A stretch of DNA of 48,102 nt from Lachnospiraceae bacterium (GTDB lineage Bacteria > Bacillota > Clostridia > Lachnospirales > Lachnospiraceae): contig SVEM01000011.1 of assembly GCA_015057375.1 (NCBI GenBank), positions 1 through 48,102 on the forward strand. Reading direction: 5' to 3'. Positions 5,414 through 11,807 of this stretch are shown here, one piece after another. The notes beneath the pieces were generated by a model. The model saw only the letters and a program-made list of their open reading frames with translations. It made no database searches and was not told the origin of the DNA. A program made the position numbers and the translations under genes. How positions within the stretch are numbered: the stretch's first letter is position 1; each line of letters begins with the position of its first letter.

Positions 5414-6574
5414 ATGAAAGAAAACATGGCGATAGTAAACATAAGGGTTGATAACATATATCCGCATCCGGATAATCCGAGAAAAGATGTAGGAGATGTC
5501 TCTGAGTTGGTAGAGTCTATAAAGCAGAATGGAATTATGCAGAATCTTACTGTAATTCCTATTGATGCATTGACAAAAGAGCCGGACAAGCAGACAGATG
5601 CCAATGACATATCTGTAAAGAGTGATTTTCATGCACTGATTGGCCACAGAAGATTAGCTGCAGCTAAAAAGGCAGGACTTGTTGAGGTTCCGTGCAAAAT
5701 AGTAAGCAATATTTCTCGTTCAGAACAGATATCCATCATGCTTGAAGAAAATATGCAGAGAAATGATCTTACTGTGTATGAACAGGCAGTGAGCTTCCAG
5801 ATGATGCTTGACCTGGGAGAGACAGAGGATTCACTGGCAAAAAGAACCGGATTTTCGAAGCAGACAATAAAGCACCGTCTTGAGCTTGCGAAACTTGACG
5901 GAAAACTTTTGGCAGATAAGACAAAGGATGAAGGATTCCAGATGTCATTAAAGGATATGTACGAGCTTGAAAAGATAGAGGATATAAGCATAAGAAATGA
6001 GATCCTTCAAGAAGCCGGTAATTCAAATCAGTTGTCGTGGAAGATAGGTAACAAACTTCAGGAGATTAAGGAGGCAAAGAATAAAGCTCAAATTATACAG
6101 ATGCTTGAGGAAAAAGGTGTACAGAAAGCACCGGAAAAATATGCGAAGGAGAGATATACAAATAAATGGAATCGTGTAAAAGACTACAGATACAAAGATG
6201 AAGCGCCTAAACAAATCAAATTACCAAAGTCTGATGCTCCTTATTATTACTATGTTACATATTACGGCAATATAGAGATAATACAAAAAGCGGTTAAAAA
6301 GAAAGGACTAAGTGATTCTGAGAAAAAAGAAAAAGAACGCATAAAGGCAAAGAAAGAACTTGAAGCTATTGAGAAAAAACTTGATGAAGATATCAGAGAG
6401 TTTGTAAAAGGAATTGCTGCAGGAAGGTATAAAATTTCCAAAACATTTGAAAATCAAATGATGAATGATGTATGGAAGCTTATTACAGAATTAGATTATG
6501 CTGATGTGACTAAAACTTCAATGGCTTCTTATCTGGCCGGAAAGAACAGTATAAGTCTCAGGTGGAAGGTTTAA
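5414..6574 (+). CDS. ParB/Spo0J-like nuclease-fold DNA-binding protein
   Basis: A 386-residue ParB-like protein behind AAAGGAGGAATAACC. Residues 8-25 (IRVDNIYPHPDNPRKDV) and 77-88 (GHRRLAAAKKAG) are ParB boxes I and II, with GHRR in place of the GERR of chromosomal ParB. The segment EENMQRNDLTVYEQA follows, then a helix-turn-helix (DSLAKRTGFSKQTIKHRLEL, about 135-155). In temperate phages such proteins serve in regulation, replication or segregation. No parA is present, which argues against a partition system. The C-terminal half is highly charged and helical and I do not recognise it. Confidence 0.85.
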   Translation: MKENMAIVNIRVDNIYPHPDNPRKDVGDVSELVESIKQNGIMQNLTVIPIDALTKEPDKQTDANDISVKSDFHALIGHRRLAAAKKAGLVEVPCKIVSNISRSEQISIMLEENMQRNDLTVYEQAVSFQMMLDLGETEDSLAKRTGFSKQTIKHRLELAKLDGKLLADKTKDEGFQMSLKDMYELEKIEDISIRNEILQEAGNSNQLSWKIGNKLQEIKEAKNKAQIIQMLEEKGVQKAPEKYAKERYTNKWNRVKDYRYKDEAPKQIKLPKSDAPYYYYVTYYGNIEIIQKAVKKKGLSDSEKKEKERIKAKKELEAIEKKLDEDIREFVKGIAAGRYKISKTFENQMMNDVWKLITELDYADVTKTSMASYLAGKNSISLRWKV

Positions 6575-6777
6575 CAATTCTTCAGCAGATGATTATAAGT
6601 CTTGCCAAAAACATTAACAAGAACAATGAAATTGTTGATTATAACTGCAACTGCAAAGAAAGAGAATCAAAAGTATATAGAGAATGTGTAAATAACCTTG
6701 AAGGATATGGATTTACGATAGACGAGGAAGAAAGAAAGCTTATTGACGGAACTCATGAGCTTTATGGAGGAAATTAA
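6562..6777 (+). CDS. Small hypothetical phage protein
   Basis: A 71-residue frame overlapping the end of the ParB-like gene by 13 bases if GTG 6562 is used; ATG 6589 is an alternative. It is acidic and helical, with a CNCKERESKVYREC Cys cluster and the ending IDEEERKLIDGTHELYGGN. Neither start has a good ribosome site, so coupling to parB translation is likely. Function unknown. Confidence 0.5.
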   Translation: MEGLTILQQMIISLAKNINKNNEIVDYNCNCKERESKVYRECVNNLEGYGFTIDEEERKLIDGTHELYGGN

Positions 6778-6778
6778 G

Positions 6779-7288
6779 ATGGAAAAGATGATAGAGGAAT
6801 TGGCTGAGTATGTGTGTGATAAGAAGTGTAAGTATGCCTGCATGTTAGTTAAAAAGCAGGAAGAACTGGATGAGATATGCAATAAGTGCAAGCTGGCAAC
6901 CCATATGAGCAATATTGTGTTAAAGCATAATGAAATACTTAATAAGAATATAGCTATGGAATCGCAGGCAAAGTCAGTCGCAGATTATTATGGTTATGCA
7001 AATCAGAGTGGACAGCTTATTGAAAAAATGGCTGAGCTGATGGTGGCGATAAAAAAATATGATAGGGTTTACGGTTCAGATGATCTGATTAATGCGCCGG
7101 CAAAGAAATTCTTAGACGTTAAGCACCTTGAAGATTGTATATTCGAGAAAATAGCAGATGTTGAGATTATGCTAGCGCAGATTAAGCATCTGTTAGGCTG
7201 CAGTTCCGAAGTTGAGAGTATTAAGGAAATGGAGATAACAAGGCAGTTAATGAGGATTGCGGAGGAAAGAGAGGGTTTAAATAAATGA
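6779..7288 (+). CDS. MazG-like nucleotide pyrophosphohydrolase with N-terminal Cys-rich domain
   Basis: A 169-residue protein using ATG 6779, preceded by TGGAGGAAAT; an upstream ATG at 6743 lacks a site. The first 45 residues hold VCDKKCKYAC and ICNKCKLATH, a likely zinc module also found alone in phage operons. The second part resembles MazG-type all-alpha NTP pyrophosphohydrolases: YGYANQSGQLIEKMAELMVAIKKY and then FEKIADVEIMLAQIKHLL supply an ExxxE / ExxD metal-binding pattern. One of the usual paired Glu is Lys here (EKMAE instead of EECAE), so activity is uncertain. Phage MazG proteins act on dNTPs or on (p)ppGpp-related signals. The stop overlaps the next start. Confidence 0.65.
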   Translation: MEKMIEELAEYVCDKKCKYACMLVKKQEELDEICNKCKLATHMSNIVLKHNEILNKNIAMESQAKSVADYYGYANQSGQLIEKMAELMVAIKKYDRVYGSDDLINAPAKKFLDVKHLEDCIFEKIADVEIMLAQIKHLLGCSSEVESIKEMEITRQLMRIAEEREGLNK

Positions 7289-8199
7289 GTGAATCAAGAG
7301 TTGTTAAAGGTTTTAAAGTTTTCAACCCTGACTGGACATGTAGGGGTTATCAATTTGAAGTTGGAAAGACATTTGAAGAAGATGTTGAACCAAAATGTTG
7401 TGAACGTGGATTCCATTTTTGTGAAAAGGCATCTGATTGTTTTGATTATTACAATTTTAATTCTGACAATAAGGTTGCAGAAGTAGTAGCCCTTGGCAAT
7501 GTGGCTTCTGATGGAGTGAAGTCCTGCACTAATAAGATTCAGATTGTGCGTGAAGTACCTTGGGATGAACTGCTGCGTATTGTCAATGAAGGAAAAGATT
7601 GTACTGGACTCAGGAACACTGGGAACAGGAACACTGGGGACTGTAACACTGGGAACAGGAACACTGGGGACTGTAACACTGGGAACAGGAACACTGGGAA
7701 CAGGAACACTGGGGACTGGAACACTGGGAACTGTAACACTGGGGACTGGAACACTGGGGACTGGAACACTGGGAACTGTAACACTGGGGACTGGAACACT
7801 GGGGACTGGAACACTGGGAACTGTAACACTGGGGACTGGAACAAATCTTCTCATAATACTGGTTGTTTTAATACAGAACAACAGAAGATTCTTATGTTCA
7901 ACAAACCATCTGATTGGACTTATAATGACTGGTTAAGAAGTGATGCAAGACGTTTATTGTATCAAATTCCAAAGAATGTTGTTGAATGGGTTTATTCAGA
8001 AAATATGACTGATGAAGAAAAGGAATTATATCCAACACATGAAACAACTGGTGGATATTTGAAGGTGCTTGATGAATCTGAATGTGCTCAGATATGGTGG
8101 AACAGTTTATCGGATTATTGCAAAAAAATAATCATGTCAATACCAAATTTTGATGCTGAAATTTTCAAACAGTGTACCGGCATTGATGTAAATAAGTAA
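7285..8199 (+). CDS. DUF7666-type phage protein with NTGxx pentapeptide repeats
   Basis: A 304-residue protein in three parts. The N-terminal domain (1-110) has VKGFKVFNPDWTCRGYQFE, a Cys pair and CERGFHFCEKASDCFDYYNFN, the type labelled DUF7666. Residues 111-185 are fifteen consecutive five-residue units NTG[ND][RCW], followed by degenerate NKSSH, NTGCF and NTEQQ. The C-terminal domain (about 200-304) contains MFNKPSDWTYNDWLRSDARRLL, MTDEEKELYPTHETTGGYLKVLD and WWNSLSDYCKKIIMSIPNFDAEIF. The repeats should form a right-handed quadrilateral beta-helix like other pentapeptide proteins, some of which mimic DNA. The start overlaps the preceding stop by 4 bases. I know the family from gut phages but not its role. 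Confidence 0.8.
   Translation: MSESRVVKGFKVFNPDWTCRGYQFEVGKTFEEDVEPKCCERGFHFCEKASDCFDYYNFNSDNKVAEVVALGNVASDGVKSCTNKIQIVREVPWDELLRIVNEGKDCTGLRNTGNRNTGDCNTGNRNTGDCNTGNRNTGNRNTGDWNTGNCNTGDWNTGDWNTGNCNTGDWNTGDWNTGNCNTGDWNKSSHNTGCFNTEQQKILMFNKPSDWTYNDWLRSDARRLLYQIPKNVVEWVYSENMTDEEKELYPTHETTGGYLKVLDESECAQIWWNSLSDYCKKIIMSIPNFDAEIFKQCTGIDVNK
7615..7839 (+). repeat. 15 tandem 15-bp units encoding NTGxx
   Basis: Fifteen units of the form AACACTGGGrAC(TGG/TGT/AGG) follow without interruption. Three unit types (NTGNR, NTGD[CW], NTGNC) alternate; the block NTGNC-NTGDW-NTGDW is repeated, a sign of recent duplication. All forward frames are open because the unit is a multiple of three without stops. Confidence 0.95.
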
Positions 8200-8239
8200 C
8201 CCGGAACTGCTGCAGGAAGGAGAATGCGAGGATGCATGC

Positions 8240-8488
8240 ATGATCCCTTCTTGGTGGAGTGCTTACAAAATTATCAAGGAGCAGCCGACAGCATTTGATG
8301 TTGACAAGGTTCTGACAGAGTTACAGGAAGAAAAAGATTATTCATATTCTGATTTTGAAAGCTATGCAAGTGAAACAGATTTGTTCTTAGATGCCGAATA
8401 TGACGATTTATTTTATAAAGGATTGGAAAGGGCAGTTAAGATAGTGAAAAGAGGTGGAATAGATGCCCGAAACAGAAAAGACTTGTGA
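8240..8488 (+). CDS. Small conserved phage protein (KEQPTAFDVDKV type)
   Basis: An 82-residue acidic protein. The segment IIKEQPTAFDVDKVLTELQEEK and the ending GLERAVKIVKRGGI are typical of a small-protein family very common in Firmicutes and gut phage early operons, of unknown function. The GGAAGGAG at 8216-8223 is 16 bases before ATG 8240; GAGG at 8228-8231 is closer. The next tiny gene overlaps its end. Confidence 0.7.
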   Translation: MIPSWWSAYKIIKEQPTAFDVDKVLTELQEEKDYSYSDFESYASETDLFLDAEYDDLFYKGLERAVKIVKRGGIDARNRKDL

Positions 8489-8618
8489 TAACTGCAAGCA
8501 TAAGGATAAGTGGATAGACCAACATCCATGCAGTGAATGTATTCATATTGCAGGGGATATGTTTGAACCCCAGTATAAAGATATGGAGAAAAGAAGAAGG
8601 GAGGAATCAAGGTGTTAG
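8463..8618 (+). CDS. Tiny zinc-knuckle phage protein
   Basis: A 51-residue protein starting MPETEKTCDNCKHKDKWID and continuing with a second pair, CSECIH, then a charged tail. Two CxxC pairs 12 residues apart are a classical zinc-binding layout. AGAGGTGG precedes ATG 8463 and the stop overlaps the start of the next gene. Similar mini zinc proteins occur throughout this operon. Confidence 0.65.
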   Translation: MPETEKTCDNCKHKDKWIDQHPCSECIHIAGDMFEPQYKDMEKRRREESRC

Positions 8619-9115
8619 AGATGTCAAAACATGAGATAGAGCATGAATATACACACGCAAAATGCAGAGCAAGTCAGATAAAAATACTTGCCGAACTGAA
8701 CGCAACGCATCCGTTTGAAATATGTAATGTATTGGTGGATCGTGGAGTGTTGGAATCAAGAGAAGGTACAATGACAGGCCATTATGTTGTATTAAGACTT
8801 CTTAAAGAAGGATATGAGGACGACATAATAGAAAAACTAGATGTGTCAAAGAGAAACATAGAAAAAATAAAGAGCATGTATGAGAATGTGATGAATTATG
8901 TACATAGTAGTGATTATAAGCGCAGGACGTTTGAAGAATTGACAAAAAACTACAAGAAGTCCAAGAGATCTTCAATTTCAAAGAGCAAAGTGCAAGAAGA
9001 GATAAGAAATCTAAAAGAAGAGTATGAGAAAAAAATAAGTAAGTATGAGAAAGAGCTTGAGGATGCATACGAAGTAATCCGAGTGCTGCGTTTAAGAATC
9101 AGGGAGCTTATGTAG
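8612..9115 (+). CDS. Hypothetical phage protein with C-terminal coiled coil
   Basis: A 167-residue protein starting at GTG 8612, with AAGGGAGGAAT just upstream and a 7-base overlap with the preceding gene. The N-terminal half (SKHEIEHEYTHAKCRASQIKILAELN, then VLRLLKEGYEDDIIEKLDVSKRNIEKI) is compatible with a helix-turn-helix; the end (residues about 128-167) is a Glu/Lys/Leu coiled coil. It is the last gene before a terminator, a place where late regulators are often found, but I cannot assign a role. Confidence 0.6.
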   Translation: MLEMSKHEIEHEYTHAKCRASQIKILAELNATHPFEICNVLVDRGVLESREGTMTGHYVVLRLLKEGYEDDIIEKLDVSKRNIEKIKSMYENVMNYVHSSDYKRRTFEELTKNYKKSKRSSISKSKVQEEIRNLKEEYEKKISKYEKELEDAYEVIRVLRLRIRELM

Positions 9116-9175
9116 TTAAAAAATAGTTCGCATATAGGGAGAAATTTAAAATTAAAAAAGGTACTTTAAAAATAT

Positions 9176-9193
9176 GAAGCCGAAAGGCTTTTT
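9176..9193 (+). terminator. Short terminator AAGCC-GAAA-GGCTT-TTT
   Basis: GAAGCC (9176-9181), loop GAAA and GGCTT followed by TTT form a compact Rho-independent terminator between the gene ending at 9115 and the HUH gene. The stem is only 5 bp, so it is probably leaky. Confidence 0.6.
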
Positions 9194-9231
9194 GAAAACA
9201 ATCTCAGTATATTAAAGTTAGGACGATTACC

Positions 9232-10095
9232 ATGCATGTGATAAAAACATACAGATTACCGACCACTAATGAATATGAAATAGGATTTGCCGGAAGATAT
9301 GGATTAAAAGGTGAAAAGAGAGGAAAGAGAAAAAAAGCATCACCGGAGCAGATAAAGAAGCAGAATCAGAAGAACAAAGAAAATCGAACAAGAAGACTGA
9401 TTGCAGCTAATTTTACAGAAGGTGATTATTTTGCAACATTAAAATATCCTGCAGGAACAAGGAAAGATATGGCCACTGTCAAAAAAGATTTTAATAATTT
9501 TCTCAGGCGCCTTAGAACTAAATACAAGAAATATGGAATGGAACTTAAACACATATATCGAATAGAGGTGGGAGAGCAGGGTGGAATACACATACATGTG
9601 ATTATTAACAGAATACCTGGAAAAGACAGTGACATGATCATTCAAAAAGAGTGGAAAAATGGTCGAGTTAATTTTCAAAGCATATACGAGAGTGGCGGTT
9701 ATAGAAAACTTGCAAACTACATTACAAAAGTACCAGAAGAGGAAGGAGAGGAATATAGACAGCTTAAATTATTTGACATAGCAGAAAGAAAGAAGCTGGT
9801 TACCGTTAATTCATCAAGAAATCTAGTCCGACCTGAGCCGGAGATAAAGATATTCACAAGAAGAAGTGTGAGAAGGATTGTTGAAAACGGGCCGGTAGCG
9901 ACAGAAGGATATTTCATAGATAAAGACTCAATATTGATGGGAGTTAATCCGTATACAGGAATGAGTTACATACATTATGCGGAACACAAAATAAAAAGCA
10001 GAGGAGTAGATAAAAATGTTTATAAAAAATTCGGTATTCAAGACTATGGTGAACAAAGCATGGAAGAAGCAGGATTTAAAAATTTCAAATGTTGA
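9232..10095 (+). CDS. HUH-type rolling-circle replication-associated protein
   Basis: A 287-residue protein with the layout of Rep_ORF2/G2P-like HUH nucleases. A basic N-terminus (KRGKRKKASPEQIKKQNQ) precedes ANFTEGDYFATLKYP (first strand), a long helix, then the HUH motif H120-I-H122 in GGIHIHVIIN, and the tyrosine motif around Y157/Y163 with K166 in YRKLANYITK. Such enzymes nick one strand at an origin and remain bound to the 5' end through tyrosine. This suggests that the phage begins replication with a relaxase-like nick. No ribosome site fits ATG 9232 well; TTAGGACG is closest. The 3' end overlaps the next gene by 80 bases. Confidence 0.8.
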   Translation: MHVIKTYRLPTTNEYEIGFAGRYGLKGEKRGKRKKASPEQIKKQNQKNKENRTRRLIAANFTEGDYFATLKYPAGTRKDMATVKKDFNNFLRRLRTKYKKYGMELKHIYRIEVGEQGGIHIHVIINRIPGKDSDMIIQKEWKNGRVNFQSIYESGGYRKLANYITKVPEEEGEEYRQLKLFDIAERKKLVTVNSSRNLVRPEPEIKIFTRRSVRRIVENGPVATEGYFIDKDSILMGVNPYTGMSYIHYAEHKIKSRGVDKNVYKKFGIQDYGEQSMEEAGFKNFKC

Positions 10096-10618
10096 TAACT
10101 GCTACATAATAAATTTTGGGTGGTGTACCATTCAGGTGATAAAAGAGTTTATGACCAATAAGCTAAAGGCAATACTGATTGAACTTGTTGGAGAGCTGCC
10201 GACAGAGGGAGAAGGGTATCTTTACGGAGAAGACTGTGAACCACAGGCATGTCTAAATATATACGACAACCTTTTTATGGAATTTCAGGGAAATGAAGAC
10301 GAGAGATGCGAAGCAACATGTATGATGGTATGTCATGGCAATGATGTTAGTGTAGTAATGCAGAATATGGCAGCAAATCATGAAAAATTTATGATTTCTG
10401 CATCATATATGAATATGTTGGATAACGGACAGATAGATGAAGAAAACGGCGAGTATGATCCAGGCTTTCCTGTATCATTAGGTTCAAGCATGGCCTGGGG
10501 TAATAATGTAATGGTATTAAAAGTTCCAAAGACACCGATAAAGTATTGTGTTGATAAAACCATATTGTCACTTAAAGGTGATATGGCTCATGATGCAAAC
10601 GATTTAATTCGAGATTAA
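10016..10618 (+). CDS. Conserved hypothetical phage protein following the replication gene
   Basis: A 200-residue acidic protein. ATG 10016 has GAGGAG 9 bases upstream within the rep gene. The segments INFGWCTIQVIKEFMTNKLKAILIELVGELPTEGEGYLY and FMISASYMNMLD resemble a phage protein family that commonly sits next to HUH Rep genes, which supports reality of both genes in spite of the 80-base overlap. Several Cys (ATCMMVC) are present but no recognised motif. A role in replication is inferred only from its neighbour. Confidence 0.65.
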   Translation: MFIKNSVFKTMVNKAWKKQDLKISNVDNCYIINFGWCTIQVIKEFMTNKLKAILIELVGELPTEGEGYLYGEDCEPQACLNIYDNLFMEFQGNEDERCEATCMMVCHGNDVSVVMQNMAANHEKFMISASYMNMLDNGQIDEENGEYDPGFPVSLGSSMAWGNNVMVLKVPKTPIKYCVDKTILSLKGDMAHDANDLIRD

Positions 10619-10632
10619 CGCAGAAGTAAAGG

Positions 10633-10818
10633 GTGAGGCAGCAGTTGAAAAGATTAATAAGTGGAGCATGGGGAAAGGATGAGAACATAGTAGGCTTTTG
10701 TTGTTATAAAAAGCACAAGGGATATATTACCAGGAAACAGAGAAAACAACATAAATGCCTGAAAAAGAATTGCAAATGCTACATACCAATAAGGAAGATG
10801 AGAGCATCAGAGAGATAA
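10633..10818 (+). CDS. Small basic Cys-rich phage protein
   Basis: A 61-residue frame from GTG 10633, or 57 residues from TTG 10645, which is better placed relative to GGGTGAGG. The body CCYKKHKGYITRKQRKQHKC followed by LKKNCKCYIP belongs to a recurrent small phage family with HKGYLT...HxCLxKxC pattern and a probable zinc site. Function unknown. Confidence 0.6.
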   Translation: MRQQLKRLISGAWGKDENIVGFCCYKKHKGYITRKQRKQHKCLKKNCKCYIPIRKMRASER

Positions 10819-10823
10819 ATACA

Positions 10824-10922
10824 ATGATATCTGCACAATTATATACCACAGTAACAGTAGACCAGTTTTGTTCGGGGCAGTACAATACTGTCCCGGGGAA
10901 GGAGAAGGTATGTCGTATTTAG
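10824..10922 (+). CDS. Possible 32-residue phage peptide
   Basis: ATG 10824 opens MISAQLYTTVTVDQFCSGQY and ends at TAG 10920-10922, overlapping the next start by 13 bases. The piece TVTVDQFCSGQY looks like a genuine short phage peptide with translational coupling to the downstream gene. There is no clear ribosome site, and a strong hairpin lies within it. Confidence 0.4.
   Translation: MISAQLYTTVTVDQFCSGQYNTVPGKEKVCRI
10873..10895 (+). promoter_or_regulatory. Strong hairpin 5' of gene 10910
   Basis: CGGGGCAGTA (10873-10882) and TACTGTCCCG (10886-10895) form a 10-bp stem with a 3-nt loop, just before the GGAGAAGG ribosome site. It is unusually GC-rich for this operon. No T-run follows, so control of translation or message stability is more likely than termination. 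Confidence 0.5.
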
Positions 10923-11116
10923 GAAATGCAAACGCAAAGTGTCCATATTATCATCACGAGAGCAGGAAGCAGATTACGTGTGAAGGATGTGGGTGTTTTG
11001 AAATTGTACATAAATTCAAAAATGAAAAAGAAAAGATGAGATTTGAGATAAAGAACTGTTATAACTATCCAAATGAATGTCAGATAGCAAGGGCCAACGA
11101 TAAAAAGTATGAATGA
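10910..11116 (+). CDS. Small zinc-binding phage protein before terminase
   Basis: A 68-residue protein using ATG 10910 behind GGAGAAGGT. MSYLGNANAKCPYYHHESRKQ, then ITCEGCGCFEIVHKF and ending NCYNYPNECQIA are characteristic of a family that in Clostridia prophages regularly stands directly before the terminase genes. The ordered Cys/His suggest a zinc fold; a regulatory function in the late switch is possible but unproven. A strong terminator follows immediately. Confidence 0.75.
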   Translation: MSYLGNANAKCPYYHHESRKQITCEGCGCFEIVHKFKNEKEKMRFEIKNCYNYPNECQIARANDKKYE

Positions 11117-11150
11117 AAAGGTGAGAAACAAAGGTTTTCTCGCCTTTTTT
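11117..11150 (+). terminator. Strong terminator between early and late operons
   Basis: AAAGGTGAGAAA (11117-11128) pairs with TTTCTCGCCTTT (11137-11148), with one G-T pair, followed by more T. It separates the early genes from the packaging genes and could be the target of an antiterminator. Confidence 0.8.
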
Positions 11151-11235
11151 GAAATTATAAGTTATGAGTGGGAGATTTTAAGAAAAAAAGTACATAAAAT
11201 TAAAGTCAAAATACGAAGTGAACAAAGTGTGCGTT

Positions 11236-11267
11236 TATACACGCGTACATATGTGTGTATGCGCGTG
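11236..11267. repeat. 32-nt alternating purine-pyrimidine tract before terS
   Basis: From 11236 to 11267 every base alternates pyrimidine and purine (blocks ACACGCGTACATATG and TGTGTATGCGCGTG). Within it CACGCG and CGCGTG form inverted ends around ACATATGT. It ends 12 bases before the terS start codon. Such tracts can take the Z-DNA form; the position also fits a packaging site. Confidence 0.7.
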
Positions 11268-11279
11268 AGAGGTGGTAGA

Positions 11280-11807
11280 GTGGCAAAATACACTGAATGG
11301 CTCACAGAAGAAGGATTAATAAAGATTCAGGGATATGCGCGAGATGGACTTGTTAATAGCGAAATAGCAAAAGCCATGGGTATAAGCCGTACAACATTAG
11401 ACAAATGGAAGAAGATGTTCCCTGAAATAGAAAATGCCATTAAGGGACAGAAAGAAGTAGTAGATAGGAAAGTAGAGAACTCGCTGTTCGAAAAGTGTCA
11501 GGGAAAAGTTGTTAAACTGAGAAAACCGATGAAGGTAAAAAAAATAAAATATGATCCGAAAACCGGAAGAAAGATTGAGGAAAAAGAGGTTATTGAATAT
11601 ACGGAACAGGAAGAGTATATTCCTGCAGATACAAATGCGATTAAATTCTGGCTTATTAACAGAAAACCTGAAGAATGGAAACAGAGAGTAGAGGTAGCAG
11701 CGCAGACAGATAAAGATAATACAGGAATTATACAGATTGAACGTTCAGGGGATGAAGAAGTATTAGATGGCGAATATAAAGAAATTGAAATCGAAGAAAG
11801 TGAATAA
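11280..11807 (+). CDS. terS: Terminase small subunit
   Basis: A 175-residue protein. GTG 11280 was chosen because GAGAGGTGG lies before it and because the alternating DNA tract just upstream makes a longer protein implausible. Residues 1-60 hold a helix-turn-helix (YARDGLVNSEIAKAMGISRT, then TLDKWKKMFPEI) that recognises the packaging site. The end (residues about 115-140: DTNAIKFWLINRKPEEWKQRVE) is typical of small terminases. It overlaps terL by 41 bases. The small subunit binds viral DNA and loads the large subunit. Confidence 0.85.
   Translation: MAKYTEWLTEEGLIKIQGYARDGLVNSEIAKAMGISRTTLDKWKKMFPEIENAIKGQKEVVDRKVENSLFEKCQGKVVKLRKPMKVKKIKYDPKTGRKIEEKEVIEYTEQEEYIPADTNAIKFWLINRKPEEWKQRVEVAAQTDKDNTGIIQIERSGDEEVLDGEYKEIEIEESE

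Noticed and set aside
5414-6574. Plasmid-type partition system
   Set aside because: There is a ParB-like protein but no ParA ATPase and no evident parS repeats.
7294-7936. Long repetitive frames on both strands across the NTGxx region
   Set aside because: The 15-bp unit contains no stop in several frames, so they are by-products of the repeat.
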